From positions 218,996-282,995 of the forward strand of contig NZ_NFLF01000002.1 in NCBI RefSeq assembly GCF_002160765.1: a DNA stretch of 64,000 bases, in the 5' to 3' direction. Shown piece by piece: positions 7,345-17,219 of the stretch (its first letter is position 1; every line of letters begins with the position of its first letter). The notes under the pieces were generated by a model that saw only the letters and a list, made by a program, of their open reading frames with translations, ran no database searches and was not told the origin of the DNA. The translations under genes and the position numbers were made by a program. The stretch is from Lachnoclostridium sp. An138 (GTDB lineage: Bacteria > Bacillota > Clostridia > Lachnospirales > Lachnospiraceae).

Positions 7345-8805
7345 ATGACAGAAGCTGAACTTCTGAAACTGATTCAAGGCGGCGAAAACATCCATGTGGA
7401 ATTTAAAAAATCCACCCATGAGATCACGAAGGATGTGTACGACACTGTTTGCGCCTTTTCCAACCGGGACGGCGGCACTATTCTCCTGGGCGTCAAAGAC
7501 AACAGGGAGGTTTTGGGCGTGGCCCCGGATGCGGTGGACCGCATGAAAAAGGATTTTGTAACTTCCATCAATAACGGGCAGAAAATCAATCCGCCCCTCT
7601 ATTTGCAGCCAGAAACCTGTACAGTGAATGGCCGCACGCTGCTTGTCATTCAGGTGCCGTCCGGCAGCCAGGTCTGCCGCCATCACGGGCGGATTTTTGA
7701 CCGCAGCCACGAAGCCGATATAGACATCACCGACAATTCCGATCTGGTGTACCAGTTGTACGCACGGAAAAGTGGCAGCTACTTTGTCAACAAAGTGACC
7801 CGTTTCCAGATGGACGATCTGCGCTCCGACCTGATCGAGCGCGCCAGAGCCATGACAGCCAGCCGCACGGCCAACCATCCCTGGAAGTCACTGTCGGACG
7901 AGGAACTGCTGCGCAGTGCCGGGCTGATCTTGAAGGACCCCGAAAGGCTGCTCGAAGGCATCACCCTGGCTGCGATTCTTCTATTTGGCAAGGACTCCAC
8001 AATTCTGTCCGTGTTGCCACAGCACAAAACAGACGCTATCTTTCGGGTGGAAAACCTGGACCGCTATGACGACCGGGATGTGATCATCACAAACTTGCTG
8101 GAAACCTATGACCGGCTGATCGCCTTCGGGCAAAAGCATCTCAGCGACCCCTTTGTACAGGAAGGCGTTCAGAGTGTCAGCGCCAGAGACCGCATCCTGC
8201 GCGAGATCTGCTCCAACAGCCTGGCACATCGGGATTATTCTAGTGGTTATGTAGCAAAATTCGTGATCGAGCGTGACCGTCTCTACACCGAAAACGCCAA
8301 CCGTTCCCACGGACACGGCGCTCTGCACCTGTCCTCCTTTGAGCCGTATGCCAAGAATCCGCCCATCTCCAAAGTGTTCCGCGAGATTGGGCTGGCAGAC
8401 GAGCTGGGGTCTGGGATGCGGAATACTTATAAATACACAAAGCTCTACTCCGGCGGAACCCCGGAATTTATCGAGGGCGATGTGTTTCGCACGGTCGTTC
8501 CGCTGGCCCCGATTGCGTTGGCAAAGGTTGGGCCACAGGACACCACCCAAGTTACCACCCAAGTTACCACCCAAGTTACTACCCAAGTTGCGATTTTAGT
8601 CTTTTGCACAGAACCACGATCCAAGGTGGAAATCATGGAACATTGTGGGTATAAAAACGCAAAAAATTTTACCCAAAACCACCTTCGCCCTTTGATAGAA
8701 AGCGGACAGCTTCAAATGACTATCCCGGAGAAGCCAAGAAGCCGCAACCAGAAATATGTGGTAGTGCAAGGAGAGCCGCAGGATGATGGCTCCCATCACA
8801 GGTGA
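7345..8805 (+). CDS. AlbA_2 (Schlafen-like) ATP-binding transcriptional regulator
   Basis: A 486-residue protein. Residues 1-130 form an AlbA_2 domain (HVEFKKST, AFSNRDGGTILLGVKDN). Residues 270-385 match the C-terminal ATPase-like domain of these proteins (REICSNSLAHRDY, ENANRSHGHG, ELGSGMRNTYKY). A winged-helix tail occupies about 415-475. Between them four TTQV units come from a 12-bp tandem repeat. Such proteins are called putative DNA-binding regulators and are frequent in accessory and defence-rich DNA; the target is unknown. Base composition is clearly richer in G and C than the surrounding AT-rich DNA, suggesting separate acquisition. A strong promoter lies upstream; the ribosome site AAGGGGG is about 11 bases from the ATG. 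Confidence 0.85.
   Translation: MTEAELLKLIQGGENIHVEFKKSTHEITKDVYDTVCAFSNRDGGTILLGVKDNREVLGVAPDAVDRMKKDFVTSINNGQKINPPLYLQPETCTVNGRTLLVIQVPSGSQVCRHHGRIFDRSHEADIDITDNSDLVYQLYARKSGSYFVNKVTRFQMDDLRSDLIERARAMTASRTANHPWKSLSDEELLRSAGLILKDPERLLEGITLAAILLFGKDSTILSVLPQHKTDAIFRVENLDRYDDRDVIITNLLETYDRLIAFGQKHLSDPFVQEGVQSVSARDRILREICSNSLAHRDYSSGYVAKFVIERDRLYTENANRSHGHGALHLSSFEPYAKNPPISKVFREIGLADELGSGMRNTYKYTKLYSGGTPEFIEGDVFRTVVPLAPIALAKVGPQDTTQVTTQVTTQVTTQVAILVFCTEPRSKVEIMEHCGYKNAKNFTQNHLRPLIESGQLQMTIPEKPRSRNQKYVVVQGEPQDDGSHHR
8542..8589 (+). repeat. In-frame 12-bp tandem repeat, four copies
   Basis: ACCACCCAAGTT occurs at 8542, 8554, 8566 and, with one change, 8578. It encodes TTQV four times in the linker before the C-terminal winged helix. 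Slippage would change linker length without shifting the frame. Confidence 0.9.
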
Positions 8806-8926
8806 AAATTTATGTTTCACCTGCATGACCGGCAAAACGGATGACAGCGAGAATTATGCGATTGAATGAAATCAGAGTGCTGGAGTCGCTTAATCTTCTG
8901 GATAATCTCCGTCACCCTTTCTCCTG

Positions 8927-11224
8927 TTACCCGCTCCATACGGTAATCCGCAACCGTATACCCGGGAGAAAGGCCCTCACTGTCATCTCTGCCAGCAGGT
9001 AATCGTAATAGCTCGTTCCCCTTAAAGCCTCAGTATATGACGCATCCTCGGTATTTCTTTCAAATACAGCCGCCTCCAGCTCTTCTGTAGCAGCCAGCAT
9101 GGATTCCTTCCAGATGCTTTCCGGATAGGTAGAAGCATACAGGTCTGACAGTGTTTTCAGGGTATCATATCCAACCCAAACCGCAATGGAATAATATGGC
9201 GTTGCGCCGCAGAACCAGCTGTCCTTGCTGTCATTTGTCGTCCCCGTCTTAGCAAAGGCTTCAATGTCTGACGACCGTGACCAGCGGAGGCTGGATGCCG
9301 TCCCGTTTGTGAGAACCCCTTTCAGGATATCCACCATGTCATCTGCCGCTTTATCCGTATAGATTTCCCTCGATGACGGCTCTTCGTAAATCTCATCTCC
9401 GTGTGAATCCTTCATGGACACGATACAGGTAGCATTCACATGGTCGCCGTGGTTGGCAAGGGTGCTGTAGGCCTCCGCCATTTCCACAGTTGTTACCCCG
9501 TAGGTCAGGCTGCCCAGAGAAGATGCGTCGTAATAATCATCTGGAACAATCTTGGCAAAATGCATATTTGTCACAAAGCTTAAAGCATATGCGGGTGTCA
9601 GCTCGTCAAAGATTTTCCAGGCAACGCCGTTTTGGCTTCTTTCCACCGCCCTGCGCAGCGTCATTTTTGTTCCGGTCAGGGACTGAACATCCACTCCCGG
9701 CTCTCTGGCCTTTGACACATTGATATTCTCAACCGTGCTGGAAGCCGTATACCCTTCCATCAGCGCCTGTGTATAGACCGCAATCGGTTTAAATGCGCTT
9801 CCCGGCTGCCGGTAGCTCTGGTAGGCCCGGTTCAGGCCATACATGCCGTCTGTCTCCTCCTGCGTCCTCTCCCCGACAATCCCGACCACTTTCCGTGTCT
9901 CATTGTCCACGACGGTGACGGCGCCCTGGAGTGCATAAATTCCGGTGTCCTCATCCAGCTCGGTGTTGAAGGACAGCTGCTCATCCAGAATCTCCTGAAG
10001 TGACGCGCTTAAATCCGTATCAAGGCTGGTGTAAATCTGGCAGCCGCCCGTATACAGCTTGTGTTTGTAGGCCGTATAGGTGTCATTATAGACTTCCTGA
10101 TAGCTTTCATATTCCTCCATTGTATCCCACTCATACTCGAACCGAAATCCGTCCAGCTCCATAAGATACCGTATGGCACAATCTGCCGTATAGGTGGTTT
10201 CATAGTCGTTATACTCATAGGTCGGCTTCTGGATATGGGTCTCCTCTGAAACGGCAGCCGAATACTCTTCCTCCGTGATAAAGCCTACTTCCAGCATGTC
10301 GCCCAGGATTTTGTCCCTCCGTTCCAAAACCCTCTCCGGATATACATACGGGTCATAGTAGGTAGGACTGTTGAGAATAGCGCAGAGGTAAACACACTCA
10401 GAAAGAGTCAGCTCATCCACGTCCTTGTCAAAATAAGCCTTTGCCGCTCCGGCGATCCCGTAAATCCCATTGGCGTAGCAGATGTTATTCACATAGAATT
10501 CCATAATTTCTTTGGAGTATTTTTCGGATAACGCCAGGGCCAGGAAGATCTCTTTCCCTTTTCTCTCTATGCTCAGCTCATGCGTCAGGTATACATTCCG
10601 GGCAAGCTGCTGGGTGATGGTGGAAGTGCCGTGTACCTCCTCACCTTTGCTCGTGATATACCCGATTACAACACGGACAATGCCTTTCAGGTCAATCCCG
10701 GAATTCTCCCAGAAGGTCCGGTCCTCCACTGCAATGAATGCGTTCACAACATCTTCCGGGATCTCCTCGTAAGGAATGTATTTCTGGTCTGCGGATTCCC
10801 GGAGTGTGGCAAGAACTGTACCATCACTGTCGTAAATGGTGGAGGATTCGTTGATCTGAAAACTGGCTGCAGTGCTCTCCTCCACTATCCGGTCCGCGTC
10901 CACTTTCCACTCAATGACCCGTGGCAGAACAATAATACTGGCCGCCAGTAGTGCTGCAGCAGCGAAAACAGCACAGGCTGCCAGCATGTCTTTCAGAAAT
11001 TTCCCCAGGCAATGCAGAAGCAGGGCGAAAAACATGCTTGCCCGGTATGCGGCAGGGGACATGGTTTTCCGTTTTTTCTTCACCCGTTTGTACAGGGGCT
11101 GCTTTTTTCTTTTCTGTTTCCTCCCTTCAGGTGCTGCATGCTCCTGTCTGGGATGGGCGTTCCTTCGGGAAGATTTTTTGTATTCTTCGAAATAGAGCTC
11201 GTCATCTTCAAAAAGCTTTGCCAT
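8927..11224 (-). CDS. Class A penicillin-binding protein
   Basis: A bifunctional peptidoglycan synthase of 765 residues. A basic cytoplasmic tail (1-70) is followed by a membrane anchor at about 80-105. The glycosyltransferase-51 domain shows EDRTFWENSGID and GTSTITQQLARN. The transpeptidase domain has the active serine in PGSAFKP near residue 495, SQNG, and KTGTTNDSKDSWF near 655. The ATG at 11224 has AGGAGGG close by. The last residues look frameshifted: another frame continues from about 8960 with TVADYRMERVTGERVTEIIQ and stops at 8817, so the C-terminus may be shortened by an indel. The catalytic domains are intact. Its place between two replication modules is unusual. Confidence 0.9.
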   Translation of the reverse strand: MAKLFEDDELYFEEYKKSSRRNAHPRQEHAAPEGRKQKRKKQPLYKRVKKKRKTMSPAAYRASMFFALLLHCLGKFLKDMLAACAVFAAAALLAASIIVLPRVIEWKVDADRIVEESTAASFQINESSTIYDSDGTVLATLRESADQKYIPYEEIPEDVVNAFIAVEDRTFWENSGIDLKGIVRVVIGYITSKGEEVHGTSTITQQLARNVYLTHELSIERKGKEIFLALALSEKYSKEIMEFYVNNICYANGIYGIAGAAKAYFDKDVDELTLSECVYLCAILNSPTYYDPYVYPERVLERRDKILGDMLEVGFITEEEYSAAVSEETHIQKPTYEYNDYETTYTADCAIRYLMELDGFRFEYEWDTMEEYESYQEVYNDTYTAYKHKLYTGGCQIYTSLDTDLSASLQEILDEQLSFNTELDEDTGIYALQGAVTVVDNETRKVVGIVGERTQEETDGMYGLNRAYQSYRQPGSAFKPIAVYTQALMEGYTASSTVENINVSKAREPGVDVQSLTGTKMTLRRAVERSQNGVAWKIFDELTPAYALSFVTNMHFAKIVPDDYYDASSLGSLTYGVTTVEMAEAYSTLANHGDHVNATCIVSMKDSHGDEIYEEPSSREIYTDKAADDMVDILKGVLTNGTASSLRWSRSSDIEAFAKTGTTNDSKDSWFCGATPYYSIAVWVGYDTLKTLSDLYASTYPESIWKESMLAATEELEAAVFERNTEDASYTEALRGTSYYDYLLAEMTVRAFLPGIRLRITVWSG

Positions 11225-11584
11225 GACAGTCCCTCCTGTGTTCTGTTCCTTCTACTTTCGGAATCAGCTATCTGCAATCTTTTCGTTCTCATAACCAAAC
11301 TTTTGTTCCTTTTTCCAAAAATCCAAAAATTTAATTTAAAAATAGCTGTGATGGAAATGGAATATGCCCTCTCAAGCAAGGGGGGCTGAGGAGATGAACC
11401 ACTATGGATAGGAGCTTGGTTAGGCCGCTGCGGGAGAGGAGCGTTTCTGGAGGGGGTGGGTGTAAGCCGAAGGAAAGATTTTTTTGCGGCTGACACCTAC
11501 AAGGATCATACAAATATATATACATACATATAACATACAAGTATATATATTATATTATTATATATATTATATAGGGGTCGGACC
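11225..11584. other. Gap with an AT-only stretch
   Basis: No gene. From about 11512 to 11573 the DNA is almost purely A and T with TATATA/TACATA steps, directly bordering the GTACCC iterons. An AT-rich tract next to iterons is a typical DNA-unwinding element of plasmid origins; that role is inferred. Confidence 0.5.
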
Positions 11585-11915
11585 GTACCCATTTTAGGCC
11601 GGCTGTGTACCCTGTTTAGGCCGGCCTGCGTACCCTGTTTAGGCCGGCACCGTACCCATTTTTGTCCGGCTGGACATTTTTTGTGTCCATTTTATGTATT
11701 ATATATACATTATTTTCCTCATTAAAAAGCATGCCGAAAGCATCCTCCGTACCCATTTTAGTCTTGCCTGTGTACCCATTTTAGGCCGGCTGTTCACTCC
11801 TGTTTTGATCCGATTTCAGTCAATTTTTACGAAAACAGCTTCTTTATTCATGTTTATTTCATCCCTCTGGTCATTTGTACAATTTTGCGAAGCGTTTAGC
11901 GGCATAGCGTACCCA
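11585..11915. repeat. Iteron array 2: seven GTACCC-type repeats
   Basis: GTACCC cores start at 11585, 11607, 11630, 11652, 11749, 11772 and 11909. Neighbours within a group are 22-23 bp apart. The unit is about GTACCCATTTTAGGCCGGCTG, different from array 1. As in module 1, the array lies immediately after the 3' end of a Rep-like gene on the minus strand, next to an AT-rich tract. It is probably an origin with its own initiator specificity. Confidence 0.8.
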
Positions 11916-11943
11916 TTTATGGGCGGCTTGCCCTCAAAACCGT

Positions 11944-12881
11944 CTAAAGAATGATTTCTACTCCTTCTGTTTTCCCCTTTTCTCCTTTGATTATCCGGTA
12001 ATTTAAAATATATGCGTTCTCGATAAATGAATCCACGATTGCGCATACCGTATTGTGAATCGTTCCTCTTTTCTTCCGCCAGTTTGAATAATTTTCTTCT
12101 GAATATCCAAGATAAGCAAACATTCTTGACCTTTCCCCTATTTTTTTATCTATCCTGTCGTAAATTATCTTTTTGGCCGACACATTGTTCCTGGCATTTT
12201 TCATGGTTTCAATCCGGACCAGCAGATATCTCTTGATTAAGATTGTCTCTTTTGTGTTGAACTTTTCTACCTCAAGCAATTTGACCGGGTAGCACAAAAC
12301 CTGCTGTATCTCCTTGGCGTAGGTATAGAGAATGGGCTCATCCAGAAGCTCATACCCGAAAAAACTCCTTTATGATACGGGATCATCACCTGAATACAGT
12401 TCATTTGGAGAAGGTGGCCCTGCTTTTTAACTGTGCTGTCCGGTGGGAGCAGATTCCGCTCTACATACTCTCTGGACATGTCAACCATTGCTACAATACG
12501 CATTAATTTATTCAGGCTGTCTGTAATATCCCTGACGGATTTTTCATTCACTGTCTGCCCGCTGTCTTTTCCTGTCATCATCCGCAGCAGCATGCCTGAG
12601 GTGAAAATCGTACAGCCGTGCTCATACAGGGTGCAAACCGCATCCATAACCGCCATATCATAGCCTGTGATATTGTTTGAGCTCAAAACCAGGTTGTCAT
12701 CGTCCAAAGACAGTCTCAGAGAAGTATAAACTTCCGGAATCACTTCAAAGTTAGTCTCTTTCCCGTTGACCAGTATCGGATACCTTGTATCTGACAACCG
12801 ATTCGCAATCTTCGTGTTATTGATAAACCCGATGTTCACCATTGGCATTGCTGCCGCCTTCTTTGTCTTTTCCTTACCCAT
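11944..12881 (-). pseudogene. Rep-like initiator 2, broken by a one-base frameshift
   Basis: Homologue of the Rep1 product: FINNTKIANRLSDTRYPI, ITGYDMAVMDAVCTLYEHG and, in the second frame, ILIKRYLLVRIETMKN and NWRKKRGTIHNTV. The first frame starts at ATG 12881 with AAGGAG 9 bases upstream and derails near 12365. There a run of six T would need seven to continue into FGYELLDEPILYTYAKEIQQ. The second frame then runs to the stop at 11944. The change lies in a homopolymer, so it could be a true mutation, a sequencing error, or less likely a programmed shift. With a repaired frame the protein would be about 312 residues. Confidence 0.7.
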
Positions 12882-13014
12882 TTCTTTTCTCCTTCCCGGG
12901 GTTTCTAGTGTTTACGGCTGAAATATGTCAAAAAAACATTTGTAAACAAATAACGGCGCCCGCAAATGGCATTGCAGGCACCACGAAATCTTAATTTTAT
13001 ACGTATAAAACGTG

Positions 13015-14373
13015 TCAGCGGCACGGAAGCAGCAGCGAAGGGAGCTTCTCCTCTTTTACCGGGAACACCACCGCCGCAGGGCAGAGGTTTTTTACATATT
13101 CCTCCATCTGCTGCCGGCAAAGGACTGCCGCTGCCTTTGATTCCATGGAAAGCCGCAGCACACTGGATAAATGGATCTGCAGCATATTTATGACAGGCAG
13201 CCCGCTTTTCTCTTTCACATGCTCAACCAGCCGTTTAATCTTTTCCCGGTCGCCAAATGTCAGAAGCCGGATTCCCACGGCTGTATCTACAAAGCCGTTT
13301 TCCGGTATAAACCACATATTCATGTCCGGGGTGATTGCAGAAATACTCTGAGCGCCTATCGCCTTTTCTTTCCGTGACTGATTATTTAAAATCTCATCCA
13401 GCATCTCCGGCTTCCCGATGACCACCGGCATAATCTCTCTTTCCCGGTATGTGTTTCTGAGTAATGTACATACCCTTCTTTCCACAGCCTCCTGGTATCG
13501 GATGTTCCGGTCACCCATGTAGTAAAAAATAAAGATTCTGCTTTGACTCATGGCAAGTGCAGACATGCGGGAGCCCTGCATCTCCCCAGGATGCAGCTTT
13601 TTGAATTCCAAAGGCCCATACACCAGGAGCTCCCCGTCACGAACAGCCGGCTCAAGAATCCGTTCCTCCGACACAAGCGGGGCTTTTCGTACCGGGATAA
13701 TCTGTCCTCCTGCAATCTGGAGCAGATAAAGTGTCATGGACACATCATATTTTCTCTGCGCCGTACTTTTCGACATTCGGTTCGCCTTCTGGGCTTCTAC
13801 TGTCCCAGGCGCCAGTATTTCAATCTTCTCGCAGCCTTTGGATAGAATGTGGAGCATACGAGGAGATTCACCATATACGGTTTCTACTTCTTTTTGCTTA
13901 CCCAGTACTGACAGTACATTGGTGTAACGTGTTTGACTTCCACAGATAGATAATGCAGCTTCTCTGCTGACCATCCCGGAACTCATTGCGGCCAGCAGAA
14001 GAATATTCGTTTCCGCGTTGCCAATCCGGCGAAGAACCTCTTTCTCTCCGGGAGGATTATACGTGAAATCCATCTCTCCATACCGGCTCCACTTAAGTCC
14101 TTTTACCCATTCCGCAATCTCCTCTTTTTCACCTTCAGGCACCTCTTTTGCACTGGTGTCATTATGTTCAGGAGTATAATATATCAGCAGGTCTGACAAG
14201 ATTCTGTTTGCACTGGGCCGGTCAGCTACAGTCAGGTAATCTACCACCCACTCTGTCGCAAGCATCCAGGCTGTATTTCTTGCTTTCCTCCACAGTCCTG
14301 TCTCCAGATTTTCTGTAATCCAGATATATTTCACACGGTTATCTTTTTGATCCGTTAACCGATAGACATACAT
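13015..14373 (-). CDS. Replication-relaxation-like protein of module 2
   Basis: A 452-residue soluble protein. Residues 110-165 look like a winged helix (ILLLAAMSSGMVSREAALS, YTNVLSVLGKQKEV). A later part (MQGSRMSALAMSQSRIFIFY, residues 275-300) recalls nuclease-like or Replic_Relax-type proteins that Lachnospiraceae plasmids and integrative elements carry. That match is from memory and not firm. The ATG follows the stop of the 202-aa gene with no gap, so the two are translationally coupled. It sits just upstream of Rep2, so a role in replication or maintenance of that module is likely. Confidence 0.5.
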   Translation of the reverse strand: MYVYRLTDQKDNRVKYIWITENLETGLWRKARNTAWMLATEWVVDYLTVADRPSANRILSDLLIYYTPEHNDTSAKEVPEGEKEEIAEWVKGLKWSRYGEMDFTYNPPGEKEVLRRIGNAETNILLLAAMSSGMVSREAALSICGSQTRYTNVLSVLGKQKEVETVYGESPRMLHILSKGCEKIEILAPGTVEAQKANRMSKSTAQRKYDVSMTLYLLQIAGGQIIPVRKAPLVSEERILEPAVRDGELLVYGPLEFKKLHPGEMQGSRMSALAMSQSRIFIFYYMGDRNIRYQEAVERRVCTLLRNTYREREIMPVVIGKPEMLDEILNNQSRKEKAIGAQSISAITPDMNMWFIPENGFVDTAVGIRLLTFGDREKIKRLVEHVKEKSGLPVINMLQIHLSSVLRLSMESKAAAVLCRQQMEEYVKNLCPAAVVFPVKEEKLPSLLLPCR

Positions 14374-14982
14374 TTAATCCCCTCCCTTATCTTCTGATGA
14401 ACGGATTTTTCTTAAAATTTCAGCCAGCTTTTCCACAGGGATAAAGCATAATCTGTCAAAGAGTTTTTCTGCCTGTACATCTATCTCCTGTGCGAGTGTT
14501 CCTCCCGCCGTAATGTACCTGAGGTATCTCTTTTTGGCGGGGTGGTAGTCAGAAAGACACAGGAGTGTATCTGATATCTCAGTCTCTCCCCTGGAAAGAA
14601 GGTCCAGGATAACGCTCAGTTCTCCCTCCTCGTACTCCGTTACCGCATAGATGGCAAGAATTGCAAGCAGCTCTTTCTCCTTCTCTCCAACCTGCTCTGC
14701 AAATCTTTCAAGTGCCTGCATGGATATTCCACTTACCTCATAATGTGGTGCAGAAACTGAACATTTCCTGTGTTTCTGCGTTATCTTTTGTGAAACCATA
14801 CACTCTTTCTGGATACTCTCTTCCTGTTCCAGGAGTTCTTTCAAAAAACTAATTTCTTCATCTTCTCCCATTTCGTTATCTGGGAAATTTCTCTCCTCAC
14901 AGGGAGCAGTATTCCTCCCTTTTATCGGCTCTTCATCTCTGTAGGCGTATTCTTTCCCCGTAATACTGATAACTTTCTCCAT
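14374..14982 (-). CDS. Unidentified 202-aa protein of module 2
   Basis: An acidic soluble protein with no known motif. Residues 85-200 are probably helical (ALERFAEQVGEKEKELLAIL, LFDRLCFIPVEKLAEILRKI). The N-terminal 80 residues are charged and probably disordered. GGAGG lies 10 bases before the ATG at 14982. Its stop directly abuts the ATG of the 452-aa gene, so the pair is an operon leading to Rep2. No function can be assigned. It could be a partner or regulator of the downstream protein. Confidence 0.5.
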   Translation of the reverse strand: MEKVISITGKEYAYRDEEPIKGRNTAPCEERNFPDNEMGEDEEISFLKELLEQEESIQKECMVSQKITQKHRKCSVSAPHYEVSGISMQALERFAEQVGEKEKELLAILAIYAVTEYEEGELSVILDLLSRGETEISDTLLCLSDYHPAKKRYLRYITAGGTLAQEIDVQAEKLFDRLCFIPVEKLAEILRKIRSSEDKGGD

Positions 14983-15916
14983 TTTCTTTGCACCTCCCGA
15001 TATTCCCTTATTACTTCTGTTTAACCCATTTTCTCTCTTTCCTGTCTTTTTCTATCAATTCCGTTTGTGCGGGAGCTGATACAAATATTGCTTACAATCG
15101 ATTTATGTGGGGTATGCTTTCAAGCTTCGCTCCTTTTCAAAATCCAACGGAATATCTGTTTGTTTCAAAAGGCTCTCACAGGGCTCCGTGTTCTTCTTCC
15201 TGGAGTTTCCAAAGCGGCACGAATATATTTAATCAGTTTTTATGGGGGATGCTTCAGGCTTCGCATTTACATGCCTGTTTCTATCCATCTCTTTTTTGTG
15301 ATTATCTGATATTCCCGAAATACAATATGGGGGTATATCTTTCCCTGGATGCAGGGGTTCCCTTTTGTGTATGGGAGCAGTTTTCCACGCATCAGATTCC
15401 TGAAGATTGCGGATTACGGAGCGTGAGATAAGAGCATTCCTGAGTAATCACCTGGATTCAGGAGGTTCCTGGAAGGCAATGGAAAGTGTATATATCTGCA
15501 GGAGGATTGCGATTCTTTTTATTCCTCAAGGACGCGCAGGAGTTTTCCTGTGAGCAGGGGTGACCAGATGCGCTGTAAGAAGAATACTGTATATTTTGTG
15601 GGGGCTATTACTGTGATACAGGAATGGGAGCAATTCCGCACATTAGCTTACTGTTGAAATGGGATAACTGTCGTGCGGGATAATCCTGTCTACTGCATTT
15701 TTTATCAGTCTGTATCCTTGAGATTACGGAGTATAGTATTTTCTTAAAGTACACTGTAGAATCGCGGCAATTCTCAGTACACCTCGGTACTCCTAAAACA
15801 CATCTGGTTATTTCCCGGTATTTCTCTGTTCTCTCAACGTTCCCTATCTTTGATTTTCTGGTCCGTCCCGTGTCTTCACTGTATCCCTCGGAGAATATTA
15901 CCGTGGATATCTGTCC
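14983..15916. repeat. Gene-free stretch with a diverged repeat pair
   Basis: No gene is visible. Around 15083-15132 and 15218-15265 there is a diverged repeat of about 50 bp: TTTATGTGGGGTATGCTTTC then AAGCTTCGC, against TTTTTATGGGGGATGCTTC then AGGCTTCGC. The rest shows no clear structure, though its mixed base use resembles the array that follows. It is probably an older, more diverged part of the same non-coding region. Confidence 0.5.
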
Positions 15917-16835
15917 CTGTTTCTCGGGGAAGGAATTTACTATTATCCAGGGAATAAGAGGATGTCTGTATGGGAGGGGGCATAGGCTGTGAAGAGGAGT
16001 TTTTTGATGTACTCGGGGGAAGAAGATTTTCGCAGATAGGTGAATATGGAATCCCCTCGTCTGTGAGTATCATCTTACAGAACGTGCTCAGGGGTATGAG
16101 ATATATGGTGGATAGATGATTTCTATATCCCTTCGCCTGTGGGAAGACGGTTTCTGAAGGTGCTCAAGGGAAGGAACTTACTGTATGGAAGAGTGTCCTG
16201 TTTCCTTTCGCTTGTGGAAATGAGGTTTATGAAGAGCTCAAGGGTATGTGAGATACTGTGAGGGCAAGACCACTATATCCTCTCGCATCGGAACAGAAGT
16301 CTCTGAAGATATCTGAATAGCACATGGGTATACGCAGTTTATTCCTGTTTATCCTTGTTTCCTTTCACTTACGTGGAATGAGTTTTCTGATAGAGTTCAA
16401 GGGAAGGAGCTTACTGTATAGAAGAGTATTCTATTTCCTTTCGCGCGTAGAAATGAGGTTGCTGAGAAAGCTCAAGGGTATGTGGAATACTGCGAAGACA
16501 ATCCCACTGTATCCTTTTGCATGCTGAAATGAAATTTATGAGAAGCTCAAAGGAAAGAAATTACTGCGTGGAGAAGAATCTGTTTCCTTTCGCTGGCAGA
16601 AAGGAGATTATCTGGATATGCTCAGGGGAAGGAGTTGTACAGAGAATAGATAATTCCTGTTTCCCTTCGCTTTTGGAGAGAAGTTTTTCTGATATGCTCA
16701 AGGGAAAGAGATTATTGTGTGGAGAAGTATCCAGTTTACTCTCGCTTGTCAATGCGGTTTTCCTGAAGGTGCTCAGGGGAATGAGATAACTGTTAAAAGA
16801 TTTTTTCTGTTTCCCTTCGCTTTTTTATTATTGAC
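15917..16835. repeat. Array of ~76-bp stem-loop repeats, about 11-12 units
   Basis: The marker CTCAAGGGAAG or a close variant appears at about 16010, 16087, 16163, 16237, 16396, 16471, 16545, 16621, 16697 and 16772, with a weak unit near 16312 and perhaps another at 15923. Spacing is 74-78 bp. Each unit also holds TTTCCYTTCGCTTGTGGAAA. TTTCCCTT of one half is complementary to AAGGGAAA about 40 bases on, so each unit can fold into a hairpin. No unit is open in a consistent frame. It is not a CRISPR array because the sequence between markers is itself conserved. Its function is unknown; partition site, transfer origin and structured RNA are all possible. Confidence 0.75.
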
Positions 16836-17219
16836 AAATATCTCATTTGAGTCTCCCTCTAATATTTCAAAAAAAGGTTGTTGGAAGCAATGAAAGTTGA
16901 ATCGTTGACCAATTACTTCGTTCAAAATCCACTTTCTTAAATTTTAGAAAAATCCACTAAATATGCCTGTTTCTTAATATTTTATAATTCAAAAAGTTCC
17001 TGACAAAATGCACTCTTTGTTTTACTGGAAATGTCACTTTCTTTTTAGTCAAAATGAAGGTGACATTTTTAGATATAAAATGGTTTTTCTGGCGAAAAAT
17101 AAGCTTCCAGTTTACGGATGGAGATTAAGACAAAAACTCCATCGGTGAGAATCGTTCTGTTCATGAGAAAAACAAATCTTTCACCATGACTCTTCTGCTT
17201 TATTCTTGTTAGACACATT
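16836..17219. other. AT-rich gap
   Basis: No gene is visible between the stem-loop array and the TACGTGTTAA repeats. The DNA is markedly more AT-rich than the array to its left. Confidence 0.5.

Noticed and set aside
15917..16835. CRISPR array
   Set aside because: Spacing of 74-78 bp and similarity run through the whole unit; there are no unique spacers, no short exact repeat and no cas genes.
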